Shown: positions 1 through 8,552, numbered from the stretch's first letter. The stretch is DNA of 64,000 nt from Pseudomonas akapageensis (GCF_011355085.1 NZ_VXCP01000028.1:114238-178237), one strand, 5' to 3'. Notes: a model not told the origin generated them from the letters alone. A program made the numbers and translations.

Positions 1-565
1 CGACCAGGCAAATGCCGTCGGCACCGGCGCCCTGATAGGCGCGGGTGCGATGGATGACATCGGCGAGCGGCTGAACACCGGCGTGGGTGCGGGCAAAAAT
101 TGCCAAGGATTTTTCGTCACGCACCTCTTGAGCGGCGCGTAGCTTGCCGACGCCTTCTTCCACGCTGATCAAGTCGAAGGACCTGCGGCCGAACTGGGCG
201 GGCAGCAGGGTGTCCTCAAGTGTCAGTGCGGCAACGCCGGCACGCTCCAGTTCTATCACTGTACGCATGACGTTGAGGGCGTTGCCGTAACCGTGGTCGG
301 CATCGGCGATCACGGGTAAACGGGCTACACGGCCGATACGAGCGGCCTGCTCGACAAACTCGCTCAACGTGATAAGGGCAATGTCCGGGGCGCCGAGCAC
401 TTGCAAGGCGACGACCGAGCCGCCGAGGATACCGACCTCGAAGCCGAGGTCGGCTGCAATGCGAGCCGACAGGGGGTCGAATACGGATGCTGTACGCAAG
501 CAGGCTTGACTGGCAAGCAGGGCACGGAAGTTGTTGCGCAGCTCGTGGTGACAGGCTTTTTGCAT
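1..565 (-). CDS. Oxaloacetate decarboxylase (PEP mutase/isocitrate lyase superfamily), 3' end outside window
   Basis: The 188 visible N-terminal residues read continuously from an ATG at 563-565. The segments SVFDPLSARIAADLGFE, GILGGSV, LPVIADADHGYGNALNVMRT and TLEDTLLPAQFGR match the PA4872-type oxaloacetate decarboxylases of Pseudomonas, a branch of the PEP mutase/isocitrate lyase family that decarboxylates oxaloacetate to pyruvate with Mg2+. The ADADHGYG segment carries the metal-binding acidic residues. It is the last gene of a minus-strand run dctA-ttdA-ttdB, 98 bases after ttdB, so it would remove the oxaloacetate made by tartrate dehydratase (inference). A 2-methylisocitrate lyase-like role is less likely because the sequence tracks PA4872 closely. 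The C-terminal third lies beyond the window edge. Confidence 0.82.
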   Translation of the reverse strand, partial: MQKACHHELRNNFRALLASQACLRTASVFDPLSARIAADLGFEVGILGGSVVALQVLGAPDIALITLSEFVEQAARIGRVARLPVIADADHGYGNALNVMRTVIELERAGVAALTLEDTLLPAQFGRRSFDLISVEEGVGKLRAAQEVRDEKSLAIFARTHAGVQPLADVIHRTRAYQGAGADGICLV

Positions 566-626
566 AGCTATCTCTGGATTCTTTTAAATGATCAAATTCC
601 GCAAGGCATGGTGCAGCGCAAGGGGA

Positions 627-654
627 GCGATCACGGCTTCCCTGCCGTGGTCGC
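627..654 (-). promoter_or_regulatory. Strong hairpin between ttdB and the decarboxylase gene
   Basis: An 11-base stem (627-637 with 644-654, one G-U type mismatch) encloses a 6-base loop in the 98-base intercistronic gap. No T-run follows on the minus strand, so it reads as an mRNA stability or processing element or a partial attenuator rather than a classical terminator. Its role is inferred. Confidence 0.5.
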
Positions 655-663
655 CCTGCCAGG

Positions 664-1272
664 TCACTTGATAAAGCGTACCTGGCTGTTGATTTTCTCG
701 ATGACCGAACCCTTGCGTTCGTTAAAGCGCGCCTTGTTCTGCTCGAACAAATTGTTGCCCTTGGTATCAATGGAAATGATCAGTGGGCCGAACTCGCGGA
801 CTCGGTTGACCCACAGGGTTTCTGGCATGCCGAGATCCTGCCACTCGGCGCGCTCGATCTCCTCGACCTTGGTCGCGGCAAGTACCGCGCAGCCGCCGGG
901 GAACACCGCATGCACCGCTTTGTTTTCCAGGCAGCCAGCGGTGGTTTCCGGACCCATGCCACCCTTGCCGATGATCAGCTTGACGCCGGTTTCTTCGATG
1001 AATTGCCGCTCGAATTTTTCCATGCGCATGCTGGTGGTTGGTCCGATGGAGACCATCTCGAAGCTGCCATCATCTTTCTTGCGTACAATGGGCCCTGCGT
1101 GAAAAATCGCCCCGCCGCGCAGATCAACCGGCAACTCGCGCTTGAGCTCAATCAGCCGACGGTGAGCCACATCTCGGCAGGTCACCAACTGGCCGGTAAG
1201 GTAAACGACATCGCCGACATTGAGGCCTGCGAGATCTTCATCCTTGATCGGGGTGTTGAGCACTTTAATCAC
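664..1272 (-). CDS. ttdB: L(+)-tartrate dehydratase beta subunit
   Basis: A 202-residue protein that closely follows E. coli TtdB (201 residues), with TPIKxEDL at the start and GDVxYLTG, TCRDVxHRRLIELKR, AIFHAGPIVRK, SIGPTTSMRME and GKGGMGP. It is the C-terminal-type (beta) half of class I fumarase/tartrate dehydratases, which with TtdA dehydrates L-tartrate to oxaloacetate in the cytoplasm. The start is GTG at 1270-1272. It overlaps the ttdA stop as GTGA and is preceded by AAGGAG at good spacing, so translation is coupled. A class I two-subunit fumarase is the main alternative, but the tartrate-type similarity and the following oxaloacetate decarboxylase favour tartrate. Confidence 0.88.
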   Translation of the reverse strand: MIKVLNTPIKDEDLAGLNVGDVVYLTGQLVTCRDVAHRRLIELKRELPVDLRGGAIFHAGPIVRKKDDGSFEMVSIGPTTSMRMEKFERQFIEETGVKLIIGKGGMGPETTAGCLENKAVHAVFPGGCAVLAATKVEEIERAEWQDLGMPETLWVNRVREFGPLIISIDTKGNNLFEQNKARFNERKGSVIEKINSQVRFIK

Positions 1273-2168
1273 AGTACTACTCCTTCATGAGAGAGGATGT
1301 CGTAGGACAGATCGGCATTGATCCGGATTTTCCCGCGGCGGTGCGCCCAGCAGCCTGTTGACACTGCAACACCGATGGTTGATGGGTGTCGCGCCGAGGA
1401 TTCGATGTTCACGCCCATCACGCTGCTGTTACCGGTCAAGCCCTGTGGGCCGATGCCGATCTCATTGAGGCCTTCCTCCAGGAGCTTTTCCATCAATGCA
1501 GCACTTTCATTGGGGTGGCTTGAATCCACAGGGCGCAGGATCGCCTTCTTGGACAGACGCGCTGCCGTCTCCACCGAGGTGGAAACGCCGACGCCGACCA
1601 GCAGTGGTGGACAAGCGTTGATGCCGCGCGAGGTGATCACGTCGAAGACGAACTCGGTCACACCTTCGTAACCTTGGCCAGGCATCAGCACCTTGGCAGA
1701 ACCCGGGAGGGTGCAGCCGCCACCAGCCATGTAGACGTCGATGAGCGCGTAATCGGCATCGGGGATGATTTCCCAGTCCAGCCACGGGATCTTCGAGCCC
1801 GTGTTGGTACCGGTATTCTTCTCGATGAAGGTTTCCACGGCGTTGTGGCGCAGCGGACCCTTGATCGTCGCTTCTTTCGTTGCGTTTTCCAGGATGTTTT
1901 CAAGCTCTCCCAACAATGGGAAGCGGGCACCAGCGGCAATGAAGTACTGGATGACACCCGTGTCCTGGCAGCTTGGGCGATCCAGCTTGTCGGCATAGTC
2001 CTGGTTCTCCGCCATCGAGTCGTACACCGCGATAGCCAGCGGATTGGTTTCCGCAGCGCGTAACTGGGCGGTTTTCTTCTTGACGTCGGTTGGGAGACGC
2101 TTGCCAATGTAGGCTGTAAACTTGGCCATCACGTCGGTCAGCGTTTCAACGGCTGATTCTTTATCCAC
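1269..2168 (-). CDS. ttdA: L(+)-tartrate dehydratase alpha subunit (4Fe-4S)
   Basis: 299 residues, the usual length for TtdA. Recognisable family segments are DRPSCQDTG, APLRHNAVE-like GPLRHNAVE, YMAGGGCTLPG, ACPPLLVGVG, GPQGLTGNSSVMGV and STGCWAHRRG. The three Cys residues expected to hold the 4Fe-4S cluster are in SCQDTG, ACPP and GCWAH. It pairs with TtdB to convert L-tartrate to oxaloacetate and water. The ATG start has GAGGAGAA upstream. It follows dctA by 62 bases on the same strand, which links uptake and dehydration. Confidence 0.9.
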   Translation of the reverse strand: MDKESAVETLTDVMAKFTAYIGKRLPTDVKKKTAQLRAAETNPLAIAVYDSMAENQDYADKLDRPSCQDTGVIQYFIAAGARFPLLGELENILENATKEATIKGPLRHNAVETFIEKNTGTNTGSKIPWLDWEIIPDADYALIDVYMAGGGCTLPGSAKVLMPGQGYEGVTEFVFDVITSRGINACPPLLVGVGVSTSVETAARLSKKAILRPVDSSHPNESAALMEKLLEEGLNEIGIGPQGLTGNSSVMGVNIESSARHPSTIGVAVSTGCWAHRRGKIRINADLSYDILSHEGVVL

Positions 2169-2230
2169 TTTCTTCTCCTCATTGCATCACAAGACTTGTC
2201 TTTCGGGGTTTTGACGACGTGTTCGTTGAG

Positions 2231-3571
2231 TCAGGCGCCAGTGGCTGTGGTTGTCGGTTCCACCACCTGGTTTCGTGATACCGCTTGCTGTGGCTGTTTC
2301 TGTTCCGGCAGTGGGCTGCCATTGAGAACCTGCTCCACTCGTGATTTGTCGAGCGCGCCGACCCATTTGGCGATCGCCATGGTGCCGACCGCATTGCCGA
2401 TCGTGTTGGTAATGGCGCGGGCCTCGGACATGAAGCGGTCGACCCCGAGCAACAGCACCATGCCGGCAACCGGGATGTTGTCCAGCGAGGCCAGGGTTGC
2501 GGCCAGGGTGATGAAGCCGGAGCCGGTAACGCCCGCAGAACCTTTCGAGCTGAGCAGCAGTACGCCGAGCACGATCAACTGATCGGTCAGTGTCAGCGGG
2601 GTGTTGGTGGCCTGAGCGATGAAGATCGCCGCCATGGTGTAGTAGATGCACTGGCCGTCAGGGTTGAAGGTCAGGCCCGAGGGGATTACCAGGCCCACCA
2701 CTGGCTTGGAAACGCCGACGTTCTCCAGCTTGGTCATCAGTTGCGGCACCACCGATTCAGACGAACTGGTGCCCAGTACGGTGAACAGCTCTTCCTTGAT
2801 GTACTTGAGGAACTTCCACAGGCTGAAGCCGGACAGGCGTGCGACGAAGCCGAGGACGATGACCACAAACAGGAAGCAGGTCACGTACATGGTCGCCATC
2901 AGCTTGCCAAGCGAAACGATGGAGCCCAGACCGTACTTGCCAACGGTGAAGGCCATCGCGCCACAGGCAGCCAGTGGGGCAAGGCGCATGACCATGCCGA
3001 CGATGTAGAACATGCCGTGGGAAAAGGCTTCCAGCACGTCGACCATGGGTTTGCCGCGTGGCCCCAGATGAGAGAGCGCGATGCCGAACAGGGTCGAGAA
3101 AAGCAGGATCTGCAAAATCTCGTTCTTAGCAAAAGCGTCGGTGACGCTCGCAGGAATGACGTGCAGCAGGAAGTCCGTGAAGCTGCCGGAACCGCTCGCC
3201 GCGGCTGCCGTGTAATTGGAAATACTCTGGATATCGAGGGTGGCGGGGTCGACGTTCATGCCTTGGCCGGGCTGCACGAAATTGACCACGATCAGGCCCA
3301 GCACCAGGGCGAACGTCGAGAGAACCTCGAAATAGATCAGCGCTCTTACGCCCACCCGGCCGAGCTCTTTCATGCTCTCCATCTTGGCGATGCCGAGCAC
3401 CACGGTGGCGAAAATGATGGGGGCGAAAACCATCTTGATCAGTTTGATGAACGCATCGCCGACGGGCTTCAGATCGGTGCCGACTTGCGGCCAGAACACA
3501 CCGAGCACTATGCCGATGGTCACGCCTATCAGAACCTGGACGTACAGCTTTCCTATGAGTCGCTTGGCCAT
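2231..3571 (-). CDS. dctA: C4-dicarboxylate:H+/Na+ symporter DctA
   Basis: 446 residues of the DAACS (glutamate/dicarboxylate) family with about eight membrane helices and hairpins. It shows the LYVQVLIGVxIGIxLG start, KMVFAPIIFATVVLGIA, the serine-rich GTSSSESVVPQ motif, LVIPSGLTFNPDGQCIYYT and SKGSAGVTGSGFI, all diagnostic for DctA. It would import L-tartrate, succinate, fumarate or malate across the inner membrane. The ATG at 3569-3571 has GCGGAGAA upstream. It is divergent from a LysR gene across a 197-base region that contains a dyad. The C-terminal 30 residues are Q/P/T-rich and poorly conserved. Confidence 0.93.
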   Translation of the reverse strand: MAKRLIGKLYVQVLIGVTIGIVLGVFWPQVGTDLKPVGDAFIKLIKMVFAPIIFATVVLGIAKMESMKELGRVGVRALIYFEVLSTFALVLGLIVVNFVQPGQGMNVDPATLDIQSISNYTAAAASGSGSFTDFLLHVIPASVTDAFAKNEILQILLFSTLFGIALSHLGPRGKPMVDVLEAFSHGMFYIVGMVMRLAPLAACGAMAFTVGKYGLGSIVSLGKLMATMYVTCFLFVVIVLGFVARLSGFSLWKFLKYIKEELFTVLGTSSSESVVPQLMTKLENVGVSKPVVGLVIPSGLTFNPDGQCIYYTMAAIFIAQATNTPLTLTDQLIVLGVLLLSSKGSAGVTGSGFITLAATLASLDNIPVAGMVLLLGVDRFMSEARAITNTIGNAVGTMAIAKWVGALDKSRVEQVLNGSPLPEQKQPQQAVSRNQVVEPTTTATGA

Positions 3572-3730
3572 TGTCTTCTCCGCATTATTGTTGTGAGTCG
3601 GATGCTTACTGGCGGCTGGGCTACCACACGGAGCAGGCGAAGCCGTGCTGTAGCAGTCAAATAGCCCAGGTCTTTTTGTGGTGGTTAATCACGGGAGTTA
3701 AAGGTAATGGTTTTTCAGGAATGGTGTAAT

Positions 3731-3752
3731 ACAATGGAATTTACTTCATTGT
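3731..3752. promoter_or_regulatory. Inverted repeat ACAATG-N10-CATTGT, likely LysR operator
   Basis: A perfect 6-base dyad sits in the dctA/LysR divergent promoter region, 16 bases upstream of the LysR ATG. It has the size of a LysR-type binding site (interrupted dyad of about 22 bases). That it is the target of the adjacent regulator is inferred from position. Confidence 0.5.
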
Positions 3753-3768
3753 TTCCCTCAGGTTAATT

Positions 3769-4695
3769 ATGAATCCGATATCGGAGCTGGCCTTTTTTAC
3801 CCAACTGGTCAAGGTGGGTAGCCTTACGGCTACAGCGCGGGAGCTGAACCTGACGCCGCCCGCGGTCTCCAAACGACTGGTTCAACTGGAGCAGCGGCTC
3901 GGTGTGCGGCTGCTCAATCGCACCACGCGCAGCATCAGCCTCACGGCCGAGGGCGAGACCTACCTGATCAATGCACAGCGGATACTGGGCGAGATCGAGG
4001 AAATGGAGCGCCAGGTATCCAGCAGTCGGGCGGAACCGAAAGGTCTGCTACGGGTAAATGCACCTTTGGGTTTCGGGCGCACTCATGTGGGCCCTGCGGT
4101 GTCTTCGTTTGCCAAACGCTATCCGGAAGTCGAGGTGCAACTGCACCTCACCGACCGGCCTATAAACTTGCCGGACGATGCGATCGACGTTGCCATCCGC
4201 TTCGGGGAGTTGCCCGACTCCCGGTTGATCGCCAGCAAGATCGCGGTGAACCGCCGTCGCTTGTGCGCAGCGCCGGCCTACCTGGAAGAGTTTGGTCACC
4301 CGGAGTCCCCGAAGGATCTCGCCCAGCACGACTGCATCGTGCTCCGCCAGAACGACTCAGCCTTCGGTAGCTGGCGGCTGAGCCGGGGTAAACATACCGA
4401 GACGGTCAAAGTGCGTGGTCGCCTGAGCACCAATGACGGAGAGGTGGCGTTGAACTGGGCGCTGGATGGCCAGGGTATTCTGATGCGCGCCGAATGGAAC
4501 CTCGCAGGTCACCTGCGCTCTGGCCGGCTGGTAGAGGTGCTGAGTGATTACGAGACGCCCCCGGCGGATATCTACGCTGTCTATCTCGAGCGCCTCAATC
4601 TGTCCGCGAAGGTCTCCTGCTTTGTTGAGCACCTGCGCGACTTCTTCCGACGCAACGCCGACAAGCCGGACGATAGCCTCGCGGCGTGGCAGTGA
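3769..4695 (+). CDS. LysR-family regulator of the tartrate/dicarboxylate operon (DmlR/TtdR-like)
   Basis: 308 residues. The N-terminal winged helix-turn-helix covers about residues 5-63, with SLTATARELNLTPPAVSKRLVQLEQRLGVRLLNRTTR, a sequence typical of the DmlR/TtdR branch. The effector domain follows, with RVNAPLGFGRTHVGP, DVAIRFGELPDS and a closing VEHLRDFF. Divergence from dctA-ttdAB and the E. coli precedents (TtdR, DmlR) suggest that it activates those genes in response to tartrate or malate. The effector is not visible from sequence. Confidence 0.85.
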   Translation: MNPISELAFFTQLVKVGSLTATARELNLTPPAVSKRLVQLEQRLGVRLLNRTTRSISLTAEGETYLINAQRILGEIEEMERQVSSSRAEPKGLLRVNAPLGFGRTHVGPAVSSFAKRYPEVEVQLHLTDRPINLPDDAIDVAIRFGELPDSRLIASKIAVNRRRLCAAPAYLEEFGHPESPKDLAQHDCIVLRQNDSAFGSWRLSRGKHTETVKVRGRLSTNDGEVALNWALDGQGILMRAEWNLAGHLRSGRLVEVLSDYETPPADIYAVYLERLNLSAKVSCFVEHLRDFFRRNADKPDDSLAAWQ

Positions 4696-4810
4696 GCCGT
4701 CTGAAAACGCTACGATCAACAGCGAAAAGTTATCGGGCAAGGCACAGCTGCTGGCTGCCGACGTATCTGGTCGGCGTTATGCTGAATGCTTAATCCTTGG
4801 GACATTCAGC

Positions 4811-5233
4811 ATGAGCAGGTTAATGCTGTTACTCGCCGTCAGCGTTGTTGCTGGCTGTCAGACCCCGATACCGGCGGCCAATCCGCAAAAGGCCTGGGTC
4901 GACTTGTCGACGCCATTCCCCAACGACAGAGTGCTGTTGGCCGAGCGGCTGGATAAACAGCGGTTGAGCGATGGGCGCTTTTTCGAAGTCACGCCCGGCA
5001 GCCATGAGCTGATCGTCCGGTTCGATTTCGAAGTGCCCGGTAGCGGGGGCCTGGGTGTGATGGGCGGCCCGTCCACACGCACATGCTACCTGACCGTCAA
5101 TTACGATCATTTCGAAGCTGGTCAACGCTATGTGCTCGAGGGGCGCTCGATGTCCTTCACGCCCGAGGCATGGTTGTACAACGCCAGGCGCGAGATTGTT
5201 GCGCAAGTCAGTGAGACCTTTTGCCTTGCGTGA
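4811..5233 (+). CDS. Small lipoprotein of unknown function
   Basis: 140 residues from an ATG at 4811. A short signal sequence ends in the lipobox VAGC, so cysteine 16 should be lipidated. The mature part contains PGSHELIVRFDFEVPG, a glycine-rich GGLGVMGGPS and a C-terminal SETFCLA. An open frame extends upstream, but only this start gives a signal peptide. It resembles small outer-membrane-anchored hypothetical proteins of pseudomonads; no function is assigned. It converges on the toxin-antitoxin pair. Confidence 0.72.
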   Translation: MSRLMLLLAVSVVAGCQTPIPAANPQKAWVDLSTPFPNDRVLLAERLDKQRLSDGRFFEVTPGSHELIVRFDFEVPGSGGLGVMGGPSTRTCYLTVNYDHFEAGQRYVLEGRSMSFTPEAWLYNARREIVAQVSETFCLA

Positions 5234-5271
5234 GGCGAATCTTGCCGGCGACGCGGTCCGCCTGAAGCCTC

Positions 5272-5559
5272 TCAGCCAGCAAGCGCACTGAGCACGTGTA
5301 CAGGGTCGTTATGAATGGCCTTCAAGAGCGCTTTGGCCGGACCTGTGGGTTGGCGCCGTCCTTGCTCCCAATTTCGCAGGGTGCTCAACTGGACATCAAT
5401 CATTGCAGCGAACTTGGCTTGGGTGAGCCCCGTGGCCTTGCGAATCTCTTTGACCTGGAGCGCATCGACGGTGAATTCACGAGAAGGCTGTCGTTCGCCA
5501 CGTACGATTTCGTCCATTTGCTGAACGCTTTCCATCAGTTCTTCAAAAAATTTACTCAT
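5272..5559 (-). CDS. HigA/NadS-type antitoxin, XRE family
   Basis: 95 residues with a Cro/C1 helix-turn-helix at about 40-75 (IRKATGLTQAKFAAMIDVQLSTLRNWEQGRRQPTG) and a C-terminal tail DPVHVLSALAG. It starts 2 bases after the toxin stop with GGAGGT immediately upstream. Toxin-first order is typical of higBA-like loci. It should bind and neutralise the toxin and repress the pair. A relic of a paralogous 3' end lies at 27068-27128. Confidence 0.85.
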   Translation of the reverse strand: MSKFFEELMESVQQMDEIVRGERQPSREFTVDALQVKEIRKATGLTQAKFAAMIDVQLSTLRNWEQGRRQPTGPAKALLKAIHNDPVHVLSALAG

Positions 5560-5561
5560 GG

Positions 5562-5876
5562 TTACCTCCAGTGATCAATCACTGCTTTCAGCGCTTTACA
5601 TTGATCGGTTGTCAGGTCTTGCTGTTCGTTCTTTGGATAGATCATCAGTAGAGCAATTTGCGACGCTGACACAAAGTGATAGTAGATCACTCGCGCTCCT
5701 CCACGTTTACCGTGACCTTTAGCCCCAACGCGAATCTTGCGTATGCCGCCGGTGCCTTCGATCACATCGCCTGACGCAGGGTCACTGATAAGGGCTTGCT
5801 GAAATCTCACGTAGGTCTCGTCATCCAGCAGCTCCTTGACGCGTCTGGTGAATATCGAGGTTTCGATAAAAATCAT
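5562..5876 (-). CDS. RelE/HigB-type toxin
   Basis: About 104 residues from the ATG at 5874-5876: MIFIETSIFTRRVKELLDDE, then IRKIRVGAKGHGKRGGARVIYYHF and LLMIYPKNEQQDLT. This is the RelE/ParE fold pattern of mRNA-cleaving type II toxins (HigB/NadS-associated group). Key basic residues are in the GKRGGARVIYY strand. A longer start 18 codons upstream is open, but the extension is not family-like. It is the first gene of a two-gene operon with the antitoxin. Confidence 0.83.
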   Translation of the reverse strand: MIFIETSIFTRRVKELLDDETYVRFQQALISDPASGDVIEGTGGIRKIRVGAKGHGKRGGARVIYYHFVSASQIALLMIYPKNEQQDLTTDQCKALKAVIDHWR

Positions 5877-6208
5877 GAGGTGATTGTACGCCAATGACTT
5901 ACATGGTGCGAGTCGAATGGATCTCTGCAATGGGAGTCCACCCGGTTATGAATTTCAAACGATGCGAGGAGGGTAGAGCGCGGTTTCAGGGCGGGCAACC
6001 ACGGCACGGACTAGTGTTGGGTAGGATATTTCCTAAGCAAAAAAATCGCTAAGGTTCGAAGCTCGCGGCAATCAGGTGTGTGTTCTGTCTTGGCCTTTTC
6101 GCTGGCAACCCAGCAACAGGTCGCCAATATCCTCTGAGCTATGAATGGCTGTTTCAGAGCAAAGCGCCTTAGGTATGCAGCCGCACCCCAATGTGTTGTT
6201 TGCGCACG
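5877..6208. other. Intergenic region with weak dyad at 6021-6037
   Basis: No supported gene is seen in about 330 bases. It contains TAGGA-TATT-TCCTA inside GTAGGATATTTCCTAAG. A near copy, GTAGGATAATTCCTTAAG, lies at 30885-30902 upstream of nnrS. The region may hold the toxin-antitoxin promoter. Confidence 0.4.
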
Positions 6209-7081
6209 TCAGCCGACGTGGCCGGTCACCTGGGCACACAACTTTGTCAGCTGTTCGGCCAGGTCAATCACGCGGCGTGGTGCGTCGGCGCGCAGGTGTA
6301 GTGCGATTTCCAGTGCCGCCAGTTCAGGGAAAGACTCGGCCACGCCCAACCGTCGGTGGCCGGGCAGTGCAAGGCGCGAAGGGAGCACGCTGACGCCCAG
6401 ACCATCGGCGACGGCCGAGCGCACGCTCGCCAGGCTCGCGCTGCTGTAGCCGATGCGCCAGCGGCGGCCGGCGCTCTCGAGTGCGTGGATCATTTCATCG
6501 CGATACAAGCCGCCGACCGGAAACACCACCAGTGGCAGCGGGTCGCGCTCATACGTCGGCTCGTTGAGGCTGTCGAACCAGGAGAGCGGTTCGGGCCAGG
6601 CGGCGTGCCCGACAACCTGTCCCGGGCGCTGTTTGACCAGCACCAGGTCGTAGTCGCCTGCACAGAACTGTTGCCATAGGGTGTTGCTGAGTCCACTGCT
6701 GATCTCAAGCCTTATCGCCGGGTTCGCGCGTGCGAAGGCGGCAAGCGTCGGGGTCAGCAAGTCTGAGGCGAAGTCTTCTGGCACGCCGATGTGCACCTCG
6801 CCCTGGGCGTTGCCCTGGCGTAATTCTTCGACCACCTCTTCCATCAGCCCAAGAAGCCTGCGTGCGTAGCTGAGCAAGCGCTCGCCGTCCTCGGTGGTGA
6901 CGACGTAACGCCCGCTGCGGTTGACCAGCTCGCAGCCGAGTTGCTCCTCGAGTCGCTTCAACTGTTGGCTGATGGTCGACTGGCTCAGGTGCACGCGTTC
7001 CCCGGCGCGCGTGAAGCTACCGCTCTCTACCACCGCGACGAAACTCTTGAGTAGCAACGGATCGATCAGCGTCGAAGTCAT
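6209..7081 (-). CDS. LysR-family regulator of the adjacent transport/amidohydrolase cluster
   Basis: 290 residues from ATG 7079-7081; an upstream in-frame GTG adds four residues. The N-terminal winged HTH (LLLKSFVAVVESGSFTRAGERVHLSQSTISQQLKRLEEQLG) is of the ArgP/IciA-like QQLKRLE type. The C-terminal effector domain has DYDLVLVKQRPG and GLGVSVLPSRLALPG. It is divergent from the MFS gene by 164 bases, where ATTCG-N13-CGAAT (7102-7124) is a possible operator. It probably regulates the plus-strand genes up to 14.4 kb; the effector is unknown. Confidence 0.83.
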   Translation of the reverse strand: MTSTLIDPLLLKSFVAVVESGSFTRAGERVHLSQSTISQQLKRLEEQLGCELVNRSGRYVVTTEDGERLLSYARRLLGLMEEVVEELRQGNAQGEVHIGVPEDFASDLLTPTLAAFARANPAIRLEISSGLSNTLWQQFCAGDYDLVLVKQRPGQVVGHAAWPEPLSWFDSLNEPTYERDPLPLVVFPVGGLYRDEMIHALESAGRRWRIGYSSASLASVRSAVADGLGVSVLPSRLALPGHRRLGVAESFPELAALEIALHLRADAPRRVIDLAEQLTKLCAQVTGHVG

Positions 7082-7245
7082 TACGTAATCCACTAATTGT
7101 CATTCGAACATTTCATTTCCGAATAATAGCACCTGCTCTTAGTCTTGAAGAACAGCGGCTGATGCAGCCTGTTGGCCAGATTCCCCAAGGTAAATGTGAT
7201 GACAAGTAACGTGACGTTGAAGCCCGCACCCGAGAAGTACGCGCC

Positions 7246-8469
7246 ATGACTGACCGCGCATCGGCTGTCATCGCAACGGGCGTGTCGCGCGTGGCTGAGG
7301 TGTCACTGGCCGCACTGGTGCTCCTGGTGCTACTGGGCTTGAATCTGCGGCCATTCCTGACGTCGGTCGGGCCAGTGCTCGATCTGGTACGCGCCGACAT
7401 CGGCCTCGATTTTCGCAGCGCCGCGATGCTGACCACCTTGCCCTTCGTGCTGATGGGCCTGATTGCCTTCATTGGCATCGGTGTCGCACGTCGCTTCGGC
7501 GAGCGGCGGGCGCTGGCCGGCGCATTATTGCTATTGATGCTTGGGTGCGCGTCACGCGCCGTGGTCAAGGACGGCGCGCAGTTGATTGCCAGCGCCGGTA
7601 TCGCCGGCACCGGCGTGGCGGTGATCCAGGCCTTGATACCGGGTGTCGCCAAGCGTTGGTTCGCTGACCGTATAGCGATGGTGATGGGGCTCTACTCGGC
7701 GGCATTGGTTGGCGGCGGGGCGCTTGGCTCGCTGGCAAGCACATGGCTGAACGCGTATGGCGGCTGGCGGTTGGGACTTTCCATGTGGGCCTTGCCAGCG
7801 CTTGCAGTGCTCCTGCTCTGGCTGGTGTGTGCGCCACGCACGCCGCCGATAGCGACTGGCGGACCTGCGCCGGTCAAAACCGGCAGCTTCTTCAGGAATC
7901 GGCGTGCATGGCAGTTGGCTGCCTACTTTGGTCTGACCAACAGCGGCTACTCGAGTCTGGTGGCATGGTTGCCTTCCTTCTATCAGCAGCAGGGCATGGG
8001 CCTGCAGGCCTCGGGCAACTTGCTCGCGTGGTTGGCGATGTTCCAGGCGACGGCGGCGTTCGCAATGCCGATGCTGGCCCGCCGCAGCGCTGATCGGCGC
8101 GCTGCCTTATGGCTGACGATCGCGCTGCAGGTCGCGGGCTTCGCAGGCTTTGCGCTTGCCCCCAACGCAGCGCCGTGGGTGTGGGTCGGATTGGTCGGGT
8201 TTGGCCTGGGCGGGTTCTTCTCGCTCAGCCTGATTGTCAGCCTCGACCACCTGGCCAGCGCGCAAGCGGCCGGCACCTTGGCGGCCTTCGTTCAGGGGAT
8301 TGGTTTCATGCTCGCATCGAGTGCTCCCTGGCTGATCGGCTGGCTGCGCGACTCCGGCGGGAGCTTCATCACCGGCTGGTGGTTGCACATCGGGGTGCTC
8401 GCCGCGATGGCGGTGCTGACTTTCAAGTTCTCCCCGGCGAGCTACCGACGCAGCATGCAAGAGGTGTGA
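7246..8469 (+). CDS. MFS transporter, CynX/NimT (cyanate/nitroimidazole) type
   Basis: 407 residues with about 12 hydrophobic segments. The opening LLGLNLRPFLTSVGPVLDLVRADIGLDFRSAAMLTTLPF is the signature of the CynX/NimT group (NLRPxxxSVGPVL). Members move cyanate, nitroimidazoles or small organic anions, but direction and substrate are not predictable. It is the first plus-strand gene after the LysR, followed by an ABC importer and two amidohydrolases, which suggests a nitrogen-containing substrate or product. Confidence 0.82.
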   Translation: MTDRASAVIATGVSRVAEVSLAALVLLVLLGLNLRPFLTSVGPVLDLVRADIGLDFRSAAMLTTLPFVLMGLIAFIGIGVARRFGERRALAGALLLLMLGCASRAVVKDGAQLIASAGIAGTGVAVIQALIPGVAKRWFADRIAMVMGLYSAALVGGGALGSLASTWLNAYGGWRLGLSMWALPALAVLLLWLVCAPRTPPIATGGPAPVKTGSFFRNRRAWQLAAYFGLTNSGYSSLVAWLPSFYQQQGMGLQASGNLLAWLAMFQATAAFAMPMLARRSADRRAALWLTIALQVAGFAGFALAPNAAPWVWVGLVGFGLGGFFSLSLIVSLDHLASAQAAGTLAAFVQGIGFMLASSAPWLIGWLRDSGGSFITGWWLHIGVLAAMAVLTFKFSPASYRRSMQEV

Positions 8470-8483
8470 CCCGGCGGACTTTT

Positions 8484-8501
8484 TATAGGGAAAACCCTAT
8501 A
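8484..8501. promoter_or_regulatory. Perfect inverted repeat TATAGGG-AAAA-CCCTATA
   Basis: A 7-base perfect dyad with a 4-base spacer lies between the MFS gene and the ABC binding-protein gene, about 50 bases upstream of the latter start. It could be an operator for the local LysR or another dimeric regulator. There is no T-run, so a terminator is unlikely. Confidence 0.5.
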
Positions 8502-8552
8502 GAGGTCGGCCACTTTTAAAACCCCAGTACCAGTGTGCCTACGGAGATTGAT

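Noticed and set aside
1318..2063. Plus-strand open frames opposite ttdA
   Set aside because: Mirror frames of a well-conserved minus-strand gene; no RBS or family signature.
4757..4775. GCCGAC-N7-GTCGGC hairpin after the first LysR gene
   Set aside because: Short stem and no T-run; not convincing as a terminator.
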